Source of the DNA: Youxingia wuxianensis
GTDB taxonomy: Bacteria; Bacillota; Clostridia; Oscillospirales; Ruminococcaceae
Length of the DNA stretch: 64,000 nucleotides
Reading direction: 5' to 3'
NCBI RefSeq assembly: GCF_014385085.1
Contig: NZ_JACRTD010000006.1
Coordinates: 62,001-126,000 of the forward strand
Below the pieces are notes generated by a model. The model worked only from the letters and a program-made list of their open reading frames with translations. It did not search any database and had not been told where the DNA came from. A program made the translations under genes and the position numbers. Positions 34,269 through 42,924 of the stretch are shown one piece after another. Position 1 is the first letter of the stretch. Every line of letters begins with the position of its first letter.

Positions 34269-35300
34269 TTACTGAATTTTCTTTGCCATTACTACAAAAC
34301 GCTGGTTAGAACCAGGTCCCAACACACGGGTACAGGTAGACAGAGTAATTACCTGATCTGTAGCGGCGTTGACCGAGACTCCTAAGTCATGGATGCTTTT
34401 GGATTTTGCCGTATTATAGATAGACTGCATACTGGAAACGGACAAGTCCGCATAATTATAAGAGAAATCCAAAGTGGTGTAGAACACCGCAAACACCTGA
34501 TAGAGATTATCTCCCGCCAGGGTAGTGAGGCGAATATATGGATTGGCCTTGGCAAAGTCCTCATGGTCGTAAGCTGCCAGCTGGGCAAACATTACATCTC
34601 CTCCGGCGCCAATTCGGGTAGGACGGTAAATATTGGTCCAGTTATGGCCGTACAGAACGGTATTCATAGAACTAATCTTTCCATCAGCACTTATCTTCGT
34701 ATCAGAATCTGCCCAAATAACTCCGTTGGTACTATACTCTTTGTAATATCCTCTGCTTGTATAATAATCTGTATAAGGTCCTTTTACCACCGGATAGCTG
34801 ATATTGGTATTGGAAATGGTAAGCCATCCAAACACATCGCTGTTAATTTTTTGCCAGCCTGCAATATCTCCCGCCGCCGGAGGAATAAAGACCGGGTTGT
34901 CGAAATAGTCCAGCGCCCGCTCGTCGATCACTTTGGAAAGCTGTTCCGCGGAAATAGGCACATGGCGGGTAGCGCTCGCCATTACGTCCACCTCCGGTTC
35001 GCTCTCTGCCGGTTCGCTCTGCGCTGATTCAGCGGAAGAAGGAGGCATCTCGTCTTTTGAGGAGGAGCTGTTGTTTTGGGAGTTTGTCTGCACAGGGACA
35101 GTGCGTTCTCCCGCTCCCTTGATCATAGCGTTTACCAGTGCCCAGGAGCCTCCAATTACAGCAACACACAATAAAACAAGTACAAGCCCATTTCGAAAAA
35201 TCTTCGGGACATTTTCATTTCTAATATATGCCCGATAAGATTTTTTCATCCTAACTCCCATATAAAATAAACCGCGCAACAATTTTTTAATCAAATTCAT
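34269..35300 (-). CDS. Class B sortase
   Basis: A 343-residue extracytoplasmic transpeptidase. A basic N terminus and one membrane helix (about 37-58) are followed by a Ser/Glu/Pro-rich linker (70-105) and the sortase barrel (about 140-343). The catalytic triad is His219 (LYGHN), Cys323 (LSTC) and Arg334 (QRFVV). The FGWLTISNTNISYPVVKG segment is typical of class B. It would cleave a sorting signal in a secreted protein and attach it to the wall. AAAGAGGG precedes the ATG. A separate promoter and the terminator of the fusion gene lie upstream, so it is its own unit. Confidence 0.9.
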   Translation of the reverse strand: MNLIKKLLRGLFYMGVRMKKSYRAYIRNENVPKIFRNGLVLVLLCVAVIGGSWALVNAMIKGAGERTVPVQTNSQNNSSSSKDEMPPSSAESAQSEPAESEPEVDVMASATRHVPISAEQLSKVIDERALDYFDNPVFIPPAAGDIAGWQKINSDVFGWLTISNTNISYPVVKGPYTDYYTSRGYYKEYSTNGVIWADSDTKISADGKISSMNTVLYGHNWTNIYRPTRIGAGGDVMFAQLAAYDHEDFAKANPYIRLTTLAGDNLYQVFAVFYTTLDFSYNYADLSVSSMQSIYNTAKSKSIHDLGVSVNAATDQVITLSTCTRVLGPGSNQRFVVMAKKIQ

Positions 35301-35340
35301 GGAAAGCCCTCTTTCCCACTAAAATTCATATCAGTTTAAA

Positions 35341-35349
35341 ATTATATCA
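35341..35349 (-). promoter_or_regulatory. Extended -10 promoter of the class B sortase gene
   Basis: Minus strand TGATATAAT (35349-35341): a consensus TATAAT with an upstream TGn. No good -35 is seen. It lies 41 bp before the start codon. Confidence 0.55.
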
Positions 35350-35418
35350 TAAATTGCGCCTCTTGTGGAGGGCTTTTAGAAAATTTCAAAGAATTTTTTC
35401 AGGAAAACTTTCCCAAAC

Positions 35419-35452
35419 AAAAAGCGGCCGATACCATAAAAGTATCGGCCGC
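35419..35452 (-). terminator. Terminator after the CinA-sortase-SpoIID gene
   Basis: An 11-bp stem (GCGGCCGATAC / GTATCGGCCGC) with a 7-nt loop has a T-run on the minus-strand 3' side. It confirms 35465 as the end of the transcript. Confidence 0.85.
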
Positions 35453-35464
35453 CGTTATTCCTTT

Positions 35465-38400
35465 TTATTTTACCCGGGTGCCAGGATAATAGTGTTCCAA
35501 AATATCCTCATAATCCCAGCCGTCCTTGGCATATTCGTTCGCGCCGGTTTGGCTCATCCCCACACCATGGCCGTAACCATAGGTGGTGAAGGTAAACTTG
35601 TCCGTATCATAGTCATAATCGATATCAAAACAAGCGCTGCGCAGACCCAGCATTTGTTCCCGTACTACCCGGCCGGTGGTTTTTTTGTTTCCAACCATAA
35701 TTTTATCCACATAACCGCCTTCCGTATAGCTGAGAATTTCAAACCAATCTTCCGGATCGTCGCTTAAAGTAACTCCTAAAGCGGATTTGGCTTTCTTCTT
35801 TACCGCGCTGGCGGTCATTGTGGTTTTTACCCGGTAGTTTTTCACATTTTGATCTACCCAGCTTTCCACAGGAACAAGGTAACTATAGCTTCCTCCCCAA
35901 ACATCCTCAGAAGAGTTGGTCATCCCGCAGCTGATGGCGTAAAAGGGGGTAAACGCAACTGAACGGCCATAATAAACCGCTTCTCCGGACACCGATTTCA
36001 CCGCATTTTTTACTTTGGTGGATACCGACGACGCCATATTCAGCGAAGGAGTTAAGCCGCTGGCATTCTGATTTTTGATAAAAGAGTAAGCTGCCACCGC
36101 CTGCGCTTTGATCGCCTCTGTCTCAAAGGAAGAACCCACTTCTTTCTCCACGACTCCCGCCACAATGTTATAGGCGGTATCGGTTACCTTTTTTCCGCCG
36201 GAAACAATGGTCAGTTTTTCACTTTTATTAGAAGTGGTCATGGTAGATGTGGTAACAAACGTGGGTAAAATTTCTTCTTCCCCAATTTCCTCCCTTGGGT
36301 CCGTGGATGATTCTACAGGGGGAGCCTCAGAAGAGCTCTCCTCCTGTGAAGAGGAGGGTTCCTGAGAACTGGCCTGTTCCTGGCTGCTCGCCTGGGAACT
36401 GGAACTGGCCTCCTGACTGCTGGAGGAGGCCGCCTGACTGCTGGAGGAAGCTGCCTGACTGCTGGAGGAAGCCGCCTGGCTGCTGGAAGAAGCCGCCTGA
36501 CTGCTGGAGGAGGCTGCCTGGCTGCTGGAAGAGGCCGCTTGACTGCTGGAGGAAGCCGCCTGGCTGCTGGAAGAAGCCGCCTGGCTGCTGGAAGCTCTCC
36601 GGCTGGAAGAATAGCTGCTGCTTTCTTCCCAATCTTCCGAGCTTTCCACCTCCTGATAGGAAGAGGTCGCCGACGAAGTCTCCTCTATCGATGTGGTGGT
36701 GGCACTGGAGGCCGCCGCCTGATTTTGAATTTGATAATAGACATCCGGCATCTTTGGATTTGGATTCCAAACAATATTGGCCGTATCCACTGCCGTATCC
36801 TCCCCTTCCCTTACCTGACGGGCTACGATCACCGTCCTGGCGTCCTGCCACTCATAAGAACAGGTGGAAAGGGTCAAAAACTTGTCTCCCGACTGAATAT
36901 CCACCGGGAAATTATATAGGGAACGGGCTAACACTTCATTCACAAACGTTGAACGTTCCGTATCATCCTCAAAATCATTCATGGAGTTATAATAGAAAAT
37001 TTCTCCATGTTCAATCCTGGTATTGGTAATAAAAATAGAGACGATCTTATATTCATGGTCCTTATATACGCTGGCAAAGGAAATTAGCGGATGGCTTTTT
37101 ACGTAATCCAGCGCCTTATAATTCATCAGTTCCCCAAACATCTGGCCGTCGGTCATATTATGCCCGTAAATAACCAGATTGTCACTGGGCACAGATACGT
37201 CGCACCGATATTCTAAAAACGGAACGCCATATTTATTATCCTTGCGGTTAAAATCCCGGCGCAGATAATAATCATTGTCGTCGTACTGTACTACGGGGTA
37301 ATTGATCTGCGTGTCCTCAATTTTCAACCAACCTCGGATATCCTCATTAAGGGCGTACAAATTGACGAATTTTTTCTGATACCCCTGAGGGTAATCATCC
37401 GGTACTTTCACATTGCTTTCATCCATGCCTTCCACATACATGCTTTCGATAGCGGCAGAAAGGTTGCTGTTGGCATAGGACTGGCCATAGAAGTGGATAA
37501 TATATCCCGCAGAACAGCAGAATACCAGCACCGCGGTAATCAAAATCATTTTGCGGACGATCTCCCCTGCAGGATCTCCTTTCACAGGAAAGATAGCATA
37601 AGCCGCTTTTTTGTACCAGGGGGCGTTTTTATCCAGCTTCCTTTTGCCGGAAGGCGCGGTTTCCTCGTTGGAGGTAACATTATTTATCTTGCCTGCCAAT
37701 GCCGCTTTCAAAGGCATTGCATTTTTATATGTCTGGGGCAGATGTTCCAAACACAGCCGCGTCATATTAAGAGCGTACAGGCAGGAAAGATACTGTACCA
37801 TCTCCCTGGAATAGTTTTTCAGGTCCAGGCGTTTTACCCATACGTTTTCCCGATCGCATACCGCGATATAAACAAGGCCGAACTTCTTTGTATCGTCGCC
37901 CTTGTTCCCCATATTTCCAGTAATCGCCACACCAATCGTCCCGCCGCCCTGGGTCAACGCTCCATAGGCCATATGTACCGCGGTATGGGAACTTATCGGG
38001 CCATATTTTTTGAGAATTTTTTCCGGAACCTTCAAGGTTGCAGTCTTTAGGCGGCTGGACGCCGCGCTCACCCCATATACAAACGCCCTGTCGGCCCCTG
38101 ATGTTTCGGTTAAAATCTGGGAGAGCATCCCGCCAGTGCCAGATTCCCCCACCGCAATGGCCTGCTGCTTTTCCAACAGCTGGGCTACCGCCACTTTGGG
38201 AAGACTGGGCGCGTCTACCCCGTAAACATTTTCACCCAGCGCCTTGGCCGCATCCTGCATCACAGGCACGCACAAATCAACAGCCGCATGTTTATTCGCC
38301 GCCCGAGCGGTAATTCTTACCTGCACTTCCCCCTGTTTTTCCAGCACCGCTACCGTTGGATTCTGACTTTTTACCAATTCTCCCAGCAGTTCGGTTGTTT

Positions 38401-38962
38401 TTTGTTCGGTGAGTCCAAACACATTAAGGGTTTTGGTAATGATGGAAGCGTCGGTAAACTTTCCAAGGTATGGCACAACGCTGTGGCGGAACATGGGGCC
38501 CAATTCCTTGGGCTCCTCCGGCAGCATTATAATAAACTGGTTTCCCGCAGAAAGAGCACAGCCGGGGGCTGTTCCACGCATATTGGGGAACACCACGCAG
38601 TTTTCCGGAACCATGGCCTGTTTTGCATATGCCTGCGGCATCTGCTGGCCGCTTTGCGCAAAAAACTCCCGAATTTTGCGCAGACTTCCCTCATGAAGGA
38701 CCATCCTTTTCCCAAGGCCCTGGCACACTACTTCTTTGGTGATATCCTCCGGACCAACTCCCAAACCGCCTGTGATGATAACAATATCGCTGCGTCCAAG
38801 CGCCTGTGCAATGGCGCCCCTCAGTCGGGCAGGATTATCTCCTACTGCGGATTGATGCTGCAGACCAATCCCCAGCACTCCCAATTCTTTTCCAATAAAC
38901 TGAGCGTTTGGTCCCGCCACTTCACCAGCCCGCAGGCCAACGCCAATTATCTCAGCTATCAT
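35465..38962 (-). CDS. CinA - class B sortase - SpoIID fusion protein
   Basis: One uninterrupted 1165-residue frame joins three families. Residues 1-170: CinA N-terminal MoCF-like domain (AEIIGVGL, VVGDN-like SAVGDN, ITGGLGVGPEDITKE). Residues 250-407: CinA C-terminal domain, with ESGTGG for the usual ESCTGG. After a linker, one membrane helix (about 468-491). Residues 530-720: class B sortase with His601 (YGHN), Cys701 (LSTC) and Arg709. Residues 745-890: Ser-rich linker with eight AASSSSQ units. Residues 920-1165: SpoIID/LytB domain ending with YGYGHGVGMSQTG. ATG 38962 is chosen because AAGGGGTG lies 6 nt upstream. It follows thiI by 22 bp. CinA would face the cytoplasm, sortase and SpoIID the outside. 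Confidence 0.85.
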   Translation of the reverse strand: MIAEIIGVGLRAGEVAGPNAQFIGKELGVLGIGLQHQSAVGDNPARLRGAIAQALGRSDIVIITGGLGVGPEDITKEVVCQGLGKRMVLHEGSLRKIREFFAQSGQQMPQAYAKQAMVPENCVVFPNMRGTAPGCALSAGNQFIIMLPEEPKELGPMFRHSVVPYLGKFTDASIITKTLNVFGLTEQKTTELLGELVKSQNPTVAVLEKQGEVQVRITARAANKHAAVDLCVPVMQDAAKALGENVYGVDAPSLPKVAVAQLLEKQQAIAVGESGTGGMLSQILTETSGADRAFVYGVSAASSRLKTATLKVPEKILKKYGPISSHTAVHMAYGALTQGGGTIGVAITGNMGNKGDDTKKFGLVYIAVCDRENVWVKRLDLKNYSREMVQYLSCLYALNMTRLCLEHLPQTYKNAMPLKAALAGKINNVTSNEETAPSGKRKLDKNAPWYKKAAYAIFPVKGDPAGEIVRKMILITAVLVFCCSAGYIIHFYGQSYANSNLSAAIESMYVEGMDESNVKVPDDYPQGYQKKFVNLYALNEDIRGWLKIEDTQINYPVVQYDDNDYYLRRDFNRKDNKYGVPFLEYRCDVSVPSDNLVIYGHNMTDGQMFGELMNYKALDYVKSHPLISFASVYKDHEYKIVSIFITNTRIEHGEIFYYNSMNDFEDDTERSTFVNEVLARSLYNFPVDIQSGDKFLTLSTCSYEWQDARTVIVARQVREGEDTAVDTANIVWNPNPKMPDVYYQIQNQAAASSATTTSIEETSSATSSYQEVESSEDWEESSSYSSSRRASSSQAASSSSQAASSSSQAASSSSQAASSSSQAASSSSQAASSSSQAASSSSQAASSSSQEASSSSQASSQEQASSQEPSSSQEESSSEAPPVESSTDPREEIGEEEILPTFVTTSTMTTSNKSEKLTIVSGGKKVTDTAYNIVAGVVEKEVGSSFETEAIKAQAVAAYSFIKNQNASGLTPSLNMASSVSTKVKNAVKSVSGEAVYYGRSVAFTPFYAISCGMTNSSEDVWGGSYSYLVPVESWVDQNVKNYRVKTTMTASAVKKKAKSALGVTLSDDPEDWFEILSYTEGGYVDKIMVGNKKTTGRVVREQMLGLRSACFDIDYDYDTDKFTFTTYGYGHGVGMSQTGANEYAKDGWDYEDILEHYYPGTRVK
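36413..36580 (-). repeat. Eight 21-bp repeats encoding AASSSSQ
   Basis: Inside the fusion gene, eight consecutive 21-bp units encode AASSSSQ, flanked by imperfect ones (RASSSQ before, EASSSSQ after). The DNA units differ at synonymous positions (GAAGAAGCC, GAGGAGGCC, GAGGAAGCT on the plus strand), so the array is old enough to have drifted yet kept in frame. It makes a flexible spacer between sortase and SpoIID domains. Confidence 0.9.
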
Positions 38963-38984
38963 TTGTTTCACCCCTTACAGGTCC

Positions 38985-40154
38985 TTACCCTATAATTTCA
39001 GTAGCAATCCCTTCAACGGCCTTATGAATAACCGCTTCTTCGTCCATGGCCTCTTCCGCCTTCAAAACCAGAGAAAGCTTCGGTTTTGTTTTCGGATGTT
39101 TTGGCGTAAAGACAGTGCAGCAATCCTCATAAGGCAGGATGGAAGTTTCAAAGGTATCGATCTTTCGGGAGATAGTTACAATTTCATCCTTGTCCATCCC
39201 GATCAGCGGGCGCAGTACCGGCATCTGACAGGCCACGTCTGTACAGGCGATCGCCGACAGTGTCTGGCTCGCCACCTGGCCTACGCTTTCTCCGGTAATT
39301 AAAGCGCCGCAGTCGCAGTCCTTTGCGATGCGCTCGGCAATTTTCATCATGTACCGGCGCATAATAATCGTAAAATATTCTTCCGGGCATTTCTCCCGGA
39401 TCATTTCCTGTATTTCAGTAAAAGGCACTACCACAAACTTCATGCGCCCGCACCAAGGGGCCATTTTTTTACAAAGAGTGCGCACCTTTTCCAGCGCGTG
39501 TTCACTGGTATACGGCGGACTGACAAAATGCACCGCCACCAGTTTCAGCCCCCGTTTGGACATCATATATCCCGCTACCGGGCTGTCGATTCCCCCTGAG
39601 ATAAGCAAAGCCGCGCTTCCGCTGGTGCCGATAGGAATCCCCCCGGCGCCGGGATGCTGGTCTGTATGGATATAAGCGGCAAAATCGCGGATCTCTACAT
39701 ATACTGTCACATCCGGATGATGCACGTCCACCTTTAAATGAGGAAAATGATCCAAAATCACTCCGCCCAGCTCCATGCAAATCTCTGGAGATTTCATGGG
39801 GAAGGTTTTATCCGAACGCTTGGCTTCCACTTTAAACGTGCGGGCGTCCTCCAATACCGGGGCTAAATAAACAACCGCTTTTTCTTTTATATCCTCAAAG
39901 TCTTTTTTCACAATTGCCGCCCGGCACAGCGCGGCGACACCAAACACCTTGTCCAGACGTTCCACAGCCTCGTCCAGGTCGATGCGCTCGTCAGCGGGCT
40001 CCACATAGATCGTGGACTGCGCCTTGTATATTTTAAATTTGCCCAGGCTCTCCAGCCGCCTGCGGCAGTTTTTCATAAGCGTATCTTCGAAAAAATTGCG
40101 GTTTAAACCTTTCAGGGCAATCTCCCCGCATTTAAGCAGTATTAATTCTTTCAT
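38985..40154 (-). CDS. thiI: tRNA 4-thiouridine synthase ThiI (no rhodanese domain)
   Basis: A 389-residue enzyme that adenylates U8 of tRNA for thiolation. N-terminal ferredoxin-like and THUMP domains (1-165) lead to the PP-loop SGGIDSPVAGYMMSKRG (near 183). The rhodanese domain of E. coli ThiI is missing, as in Bacillus, where a dedicated cysteine desulfurase passes sulfur directly. That partner is the gene immediately upstream here. GGAG precedes the ATG. Confidence 0.95.
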   Translation of the reverse strand: MKELILLKCGEIALKGLNRNFFEDTLMKNCRRRLESLGKFKIYKAQSTIYVEPADERIDLDEAVERLDKVFGVAALCRAAIVKKDFEDIKEKAVVYLAPVLEDARTFKVEAKRSDKTFPMKSPEICMELGGVILDHFPHLKVDVHHPDVTVYVEIRDFAAYIHTDQHPGAGGIPIGTSGSAALLISGGIDSPVAGYMMSKRGLKLVAVHFVSPPYTSEHALEKVRTLCKKMAPWCGRMKFVVVPFTEIQEMIREKCPEEYFTIIMRRYMMKIAERIAKDCDCGALITGESVGQVASQTLSAIACTDVACQMPVLRPLIGMDKDEIVTISRKIDTFETSILPYEDCCTVFTPKHPKTKPKLSLVLKAEEAMDEEAVIHKAVEGIATEIIG

Positions 40155-40186
40155 TTAACTCCTACCAATCTTACCTATCAATCTCT

Positions 40187-41320
40187 TTAATGGGCCAGCT
40201 GCTCCATGCCTTCCTTTAATCCCTTAATCAGTTGGTCCAGTTGTTTTGTACGGGTATCATAAATCAGACTGATGCGCAAAGCGCTGTCTACCAGAGAAGG
40301 GGAAAGCCCCATGGAACGAAGCACATGGCTCAGCGCCCCTTTCGAACAGGCGGAACCGCTGGAGACATACACCCCTCGGCTTTCCAAAAAATGAAGCATA
40401 ATCTCCGAACGGTAGCCCGGCACGGAAATATTCAATATATAAGGTGAGGAGTTTTTCGGGGAATTAATGCATACGCCCGGAATTTCCTCTAATTTTTCTA
40501 CCAGATAATCGTGCAGCTTCTGGATTTTCTCGAAATTATCTGCTACTTTCAGTTCCCGGCAGGCCGCCGCAAACGCTGCAATCATCGGCAGACTCTCTGT
40601 CCCGGAACGGATGCCTTTTTCCTGAGATCCCCCATAAACCAATGGCAAAATCCGCACTCCCCGGCGGATATATAAAGCGCCCACCCCTTTGGGGCCGCAG
40701 ATTTTATGCCCGCTGACGCTCATCAAATCAATTTCCATCTTGGATACCCGGAAAGGCAGTTTCCCAAACGCCTGTACCCCATCACAGTGGATCAAGGTCT
40801 CGGGATTTTTTGCCCGGATTAATTTCGCCGCCCGTTCAATGGGAAAAATTGCGCCGGTTTCATTATTTACATACATCATGCTCACCAGCGCGGTATGTTC
40901 ATCCACCGCATCCGCCACTGCCTGGGCGTCCACCAGTCCGGTGCTGTCCGGGGAGATATAGGTTACTTCCCAGCCGGTTTCCTCCAGCCGTTTCGCAGCG
41001 CCTTCCACCGAAGAATGTTCCGCCGATGTGACTATCAGTTTTTTCCCCCGGCGGATTTTTGCCTGGGCGCCGCCGAAGATCGCCAAATTGTTGGATTCGG
41101 TTCCCCCGGAAGTAAAATAGACGCTTTCACTTTGGCATCCTAACGCCAGCGCCACTTCCTCCCGGGCCTTGGAAAGTTCCCGCGAAGAGACAACACCCAT
41201 TGTATGCAGCGACGAAGGGTTTCCATAGCACTCCTTCATCAGCCGGGTTGCCGCCTGGATTGCCGCCGGACATACGCGGGTAGTCGCCGCATTGTCAAGA
41301 TATGCCAATTTGTGTTCCAT
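40187..41320 (-). CDS. Cysteine desulfurase (NifS/IscS family)
   Basis: A 377-residue PLP enzyme that takes sulfur from cysteine as a protein persulfide. It starts AYLDNAATTRVCPAAIQA. The PLP lysine lies in VSGHKICGPKGVGALYI, and the catalytic cysteine in SSGSACSKGALSHVL. Its place next to thiI suggests the NifZ-type role of sulfur donor for tRNA thiolation, although Fe-S or other supply cannot be excluded. GGAAGGA precedes the ATG. First gene of the desulfurase-thiI-CinA fusion operon. Confidence 0.93.
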   Translation of the reverse strand: MEHKLAYLDNAATTRVCPAAIQAATRLMKECYGNPSSLHTMGVVSSRELSKAREEVALALGCQSESVYFTSGGTESNNLAIFGGAQAKIRRGKKLIVTSAEHSSVEGAAKRLEETGWEVTYISPDSTGLVDAQAVADAVDEHTALVSMMYVNNETGAIFPIERAAKLIRAKNPETLIHCDGVQAFGKLPFRVSKMEIDLMSVSGHKICGPKGVGALYIRRGVRILPLVYGGSQEKGIRSGTESLPMIAAFAAACRELKVADNFEKIQKLHDYLVEKLEEIPGVCINSPKNSSPYILNISVPGYRSEIMLHFLESRGVYVSSGSACSKGALSHVLRSMGLSPSLVDSALRISLIYDTRTKQLDQLIKGLKEGMEQLAH

Positions 41321-41496
41321 TCATTACATCCTTCCACCGTCTACAGCGCAGACATACCCTATTATCCGTTATATTATACATCATTTCCTATAGTTTTTCA
41401 AACGTTTTCACAAGTAAATTATAAATATTTTTAATATTTCTTCACAAAATAACTATGCGTATATATATTATTTCCTAAAACAGGAGGAGGACTTTT

Positions 41497-42864
41497 ATGG
41501 ATTTTCATATTTCCCGCCGAAACTTTGTACGAATACTTAGCTTTGCCATCGCTTTGATTATGGTGCTGGCAGGGCTGGTTTATCTTAATTATAAAAGCGC
41601 TATGGATTACCGCGGTCAGCTTCAGTCCACCTATGTCCGTTCTCTGGGGGAACTCTCCAGCTATCTTACCAATATCTCTACTGATTTGGATAAGGGGCAG
41701 TATATCGGAACCCCCGGACAGTTTTCCATTATGTCCGCCCGAATCTGGAAGGAGGCGGGCAGCGCTAAATCCGCCCTTTCCACCCTGCCGGTAAGCGAAC
41801 TTCATATGGATAACACTTACCGTTTTCTTTCCCAGGTGGGAGATTACGCAATGAGCCTTTCTAAAAAAATAAACAGCGGCCTAACGCTTACAGAAGAAGA
41901 GCGTAAAAGCGCCCAGTCCCTTCAACAATATGGAAATAAGCTGAAAGAATATATCGATCAGCTTCAGCAAAAAATTCAGGACGGCCAGATTGATGTAACG
42001 GCGGTAAAATCCTCCTTCTATGAGAACGCCGGGGACGACGCCGAAGGGACAAAGGCCAAAAACGCCGGACTCGCCGGCGGATTTGAAGATCTGGAACAGA
42101 CCATGACCGGATATCCTACCCTGATTTATGACGGACCGTTCTCCGATCATATCCTCACCAAACGCCCGGAACTTACCCGTGCGCAGCCTTCCATCACCCG
42201 GGAAGAAGGCAGGCGCAAGGCAGCCCTGGCCGCCGGACTGGTCGTATCTGATCTGGAAAATGGAGATGATGAAAACTCCAACATGCCTTCCTTTACCTAT
42301 CAATGCGATGGGATCGCCGTAGGCGTCACCAAGTCCGGCGGCTTTGTCACCTATATGGTCAATTCCCGGGAAATTGGAGAGGAACGCCTTAGCTATTCTA
42401 CCCTTTTAAAAAACGCTTCCGCTTATCTGGAAAAGCTGGGAATCGAAAATATGCGGGCCACTTATTATGAAACCTCCAACGGTATCTGCACCATCAATTA
42501 TGCGGCGATGCAGGGGGAGGTTACTCTATATACCGACCTGATTAAAGTAGGGGTGGCGCTGGATGATGGGGCGATTGTCTTTTATGACGCCCGCGGCTAT
42601 ATCAATAATCACAAGGAACGTTCCCTGTCTGAACCTATGATCACGGTAGAACAGGCTCAGAAATCCTTAAGCGATCAGCTGGCGGTCCGCAGCACCCGCC
42701 TTGCTCTTATTCCTACTTCCGGACAAAATGAAGTTCTGACATACGAGTTTAAAACCACTACTCCCAAAGACGAAAATATTCTGGTGTATGTCAACGCTCA
42801 AACAGGGGCGGAGGAGCAAATTTTAATTTTAATTGAAACTCCCAGTGGAGTTCTTACAAAATAA
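41497..42864 (+). CDS. ypeB: Spore germination protein YpeB
   Basis: A 455-residue membrane-anchored protein. One N-terminal helix (about 10-30) is followed by the YpeB N-terminal helical domain (YKSAMDYRGQLQSTYVRSL, LSSYLTNISTDLDKG) and C-terminal PepSY-like repeats (220-450). In Bacillus YpeB stabilises and localises the cortex-lytic enzyme SleB in spores, and the genes adjoin. No sleB is beside this copy. GGAGGAGG precedes the ATG. It is a single-gene unit with its own terminator; a forespore promoter is expected but I could not identify one. Confidence 0.9.
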   Translation: MDFHISRRNFVRILSFAIALIMVLAGLVYLNYKSAMDYRGQLQSTYVRSLGELSSYLTNISTDLDKGQYIGTPGQFSIMSARIWKEAGSAKSALSTLPVSELHMDNTYRFLSQVGDYAMSLSKKINSGLTLTEEERKSAQSLQQYGNKLKEYIDQLQQKIQDGQIDVTAVKSSFYENAGDDAEGTKAKNAGLAGGFEDLEQTMTGYPTLIYDGPFSDHILTKRPELTRAQPSITREEGRRKAALAAGLVVSDLENGDDENSNMPSFTYQCDGIAVGVTKSGGFVTYMVNSREIGEERLSYSTLLKNASAYLEKLGIENMRATYYETSNGICTINYAAMQGEVTLYTDLIKVGVALDDGAIVFYDARGYINNHKERSLSEPMITVEQAQKSLSDQLAVRSTRLALIPTSGQNEVLTYEFKTTTPKDENILVYVNAQTGAEEQILILIETPSGVLTK

Positions 42865-42867
42865 AAC

Positions 42868-42903
42868 GTCCGGCAGTGAAAATCGTTCACTGCCGGATTT
42901 TTT
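42868..42903 (+). terminator. Terminator after ypeB
   Basis: A 12-bp stem (TCCGGCAGTGAA / TTCACTGCCGGA) with a 5-nt loop is followed by TTTTTT. Confidence 0.9.
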
Positions 42904-42924
42904 CAAACCGCTATATTTCTAAAT

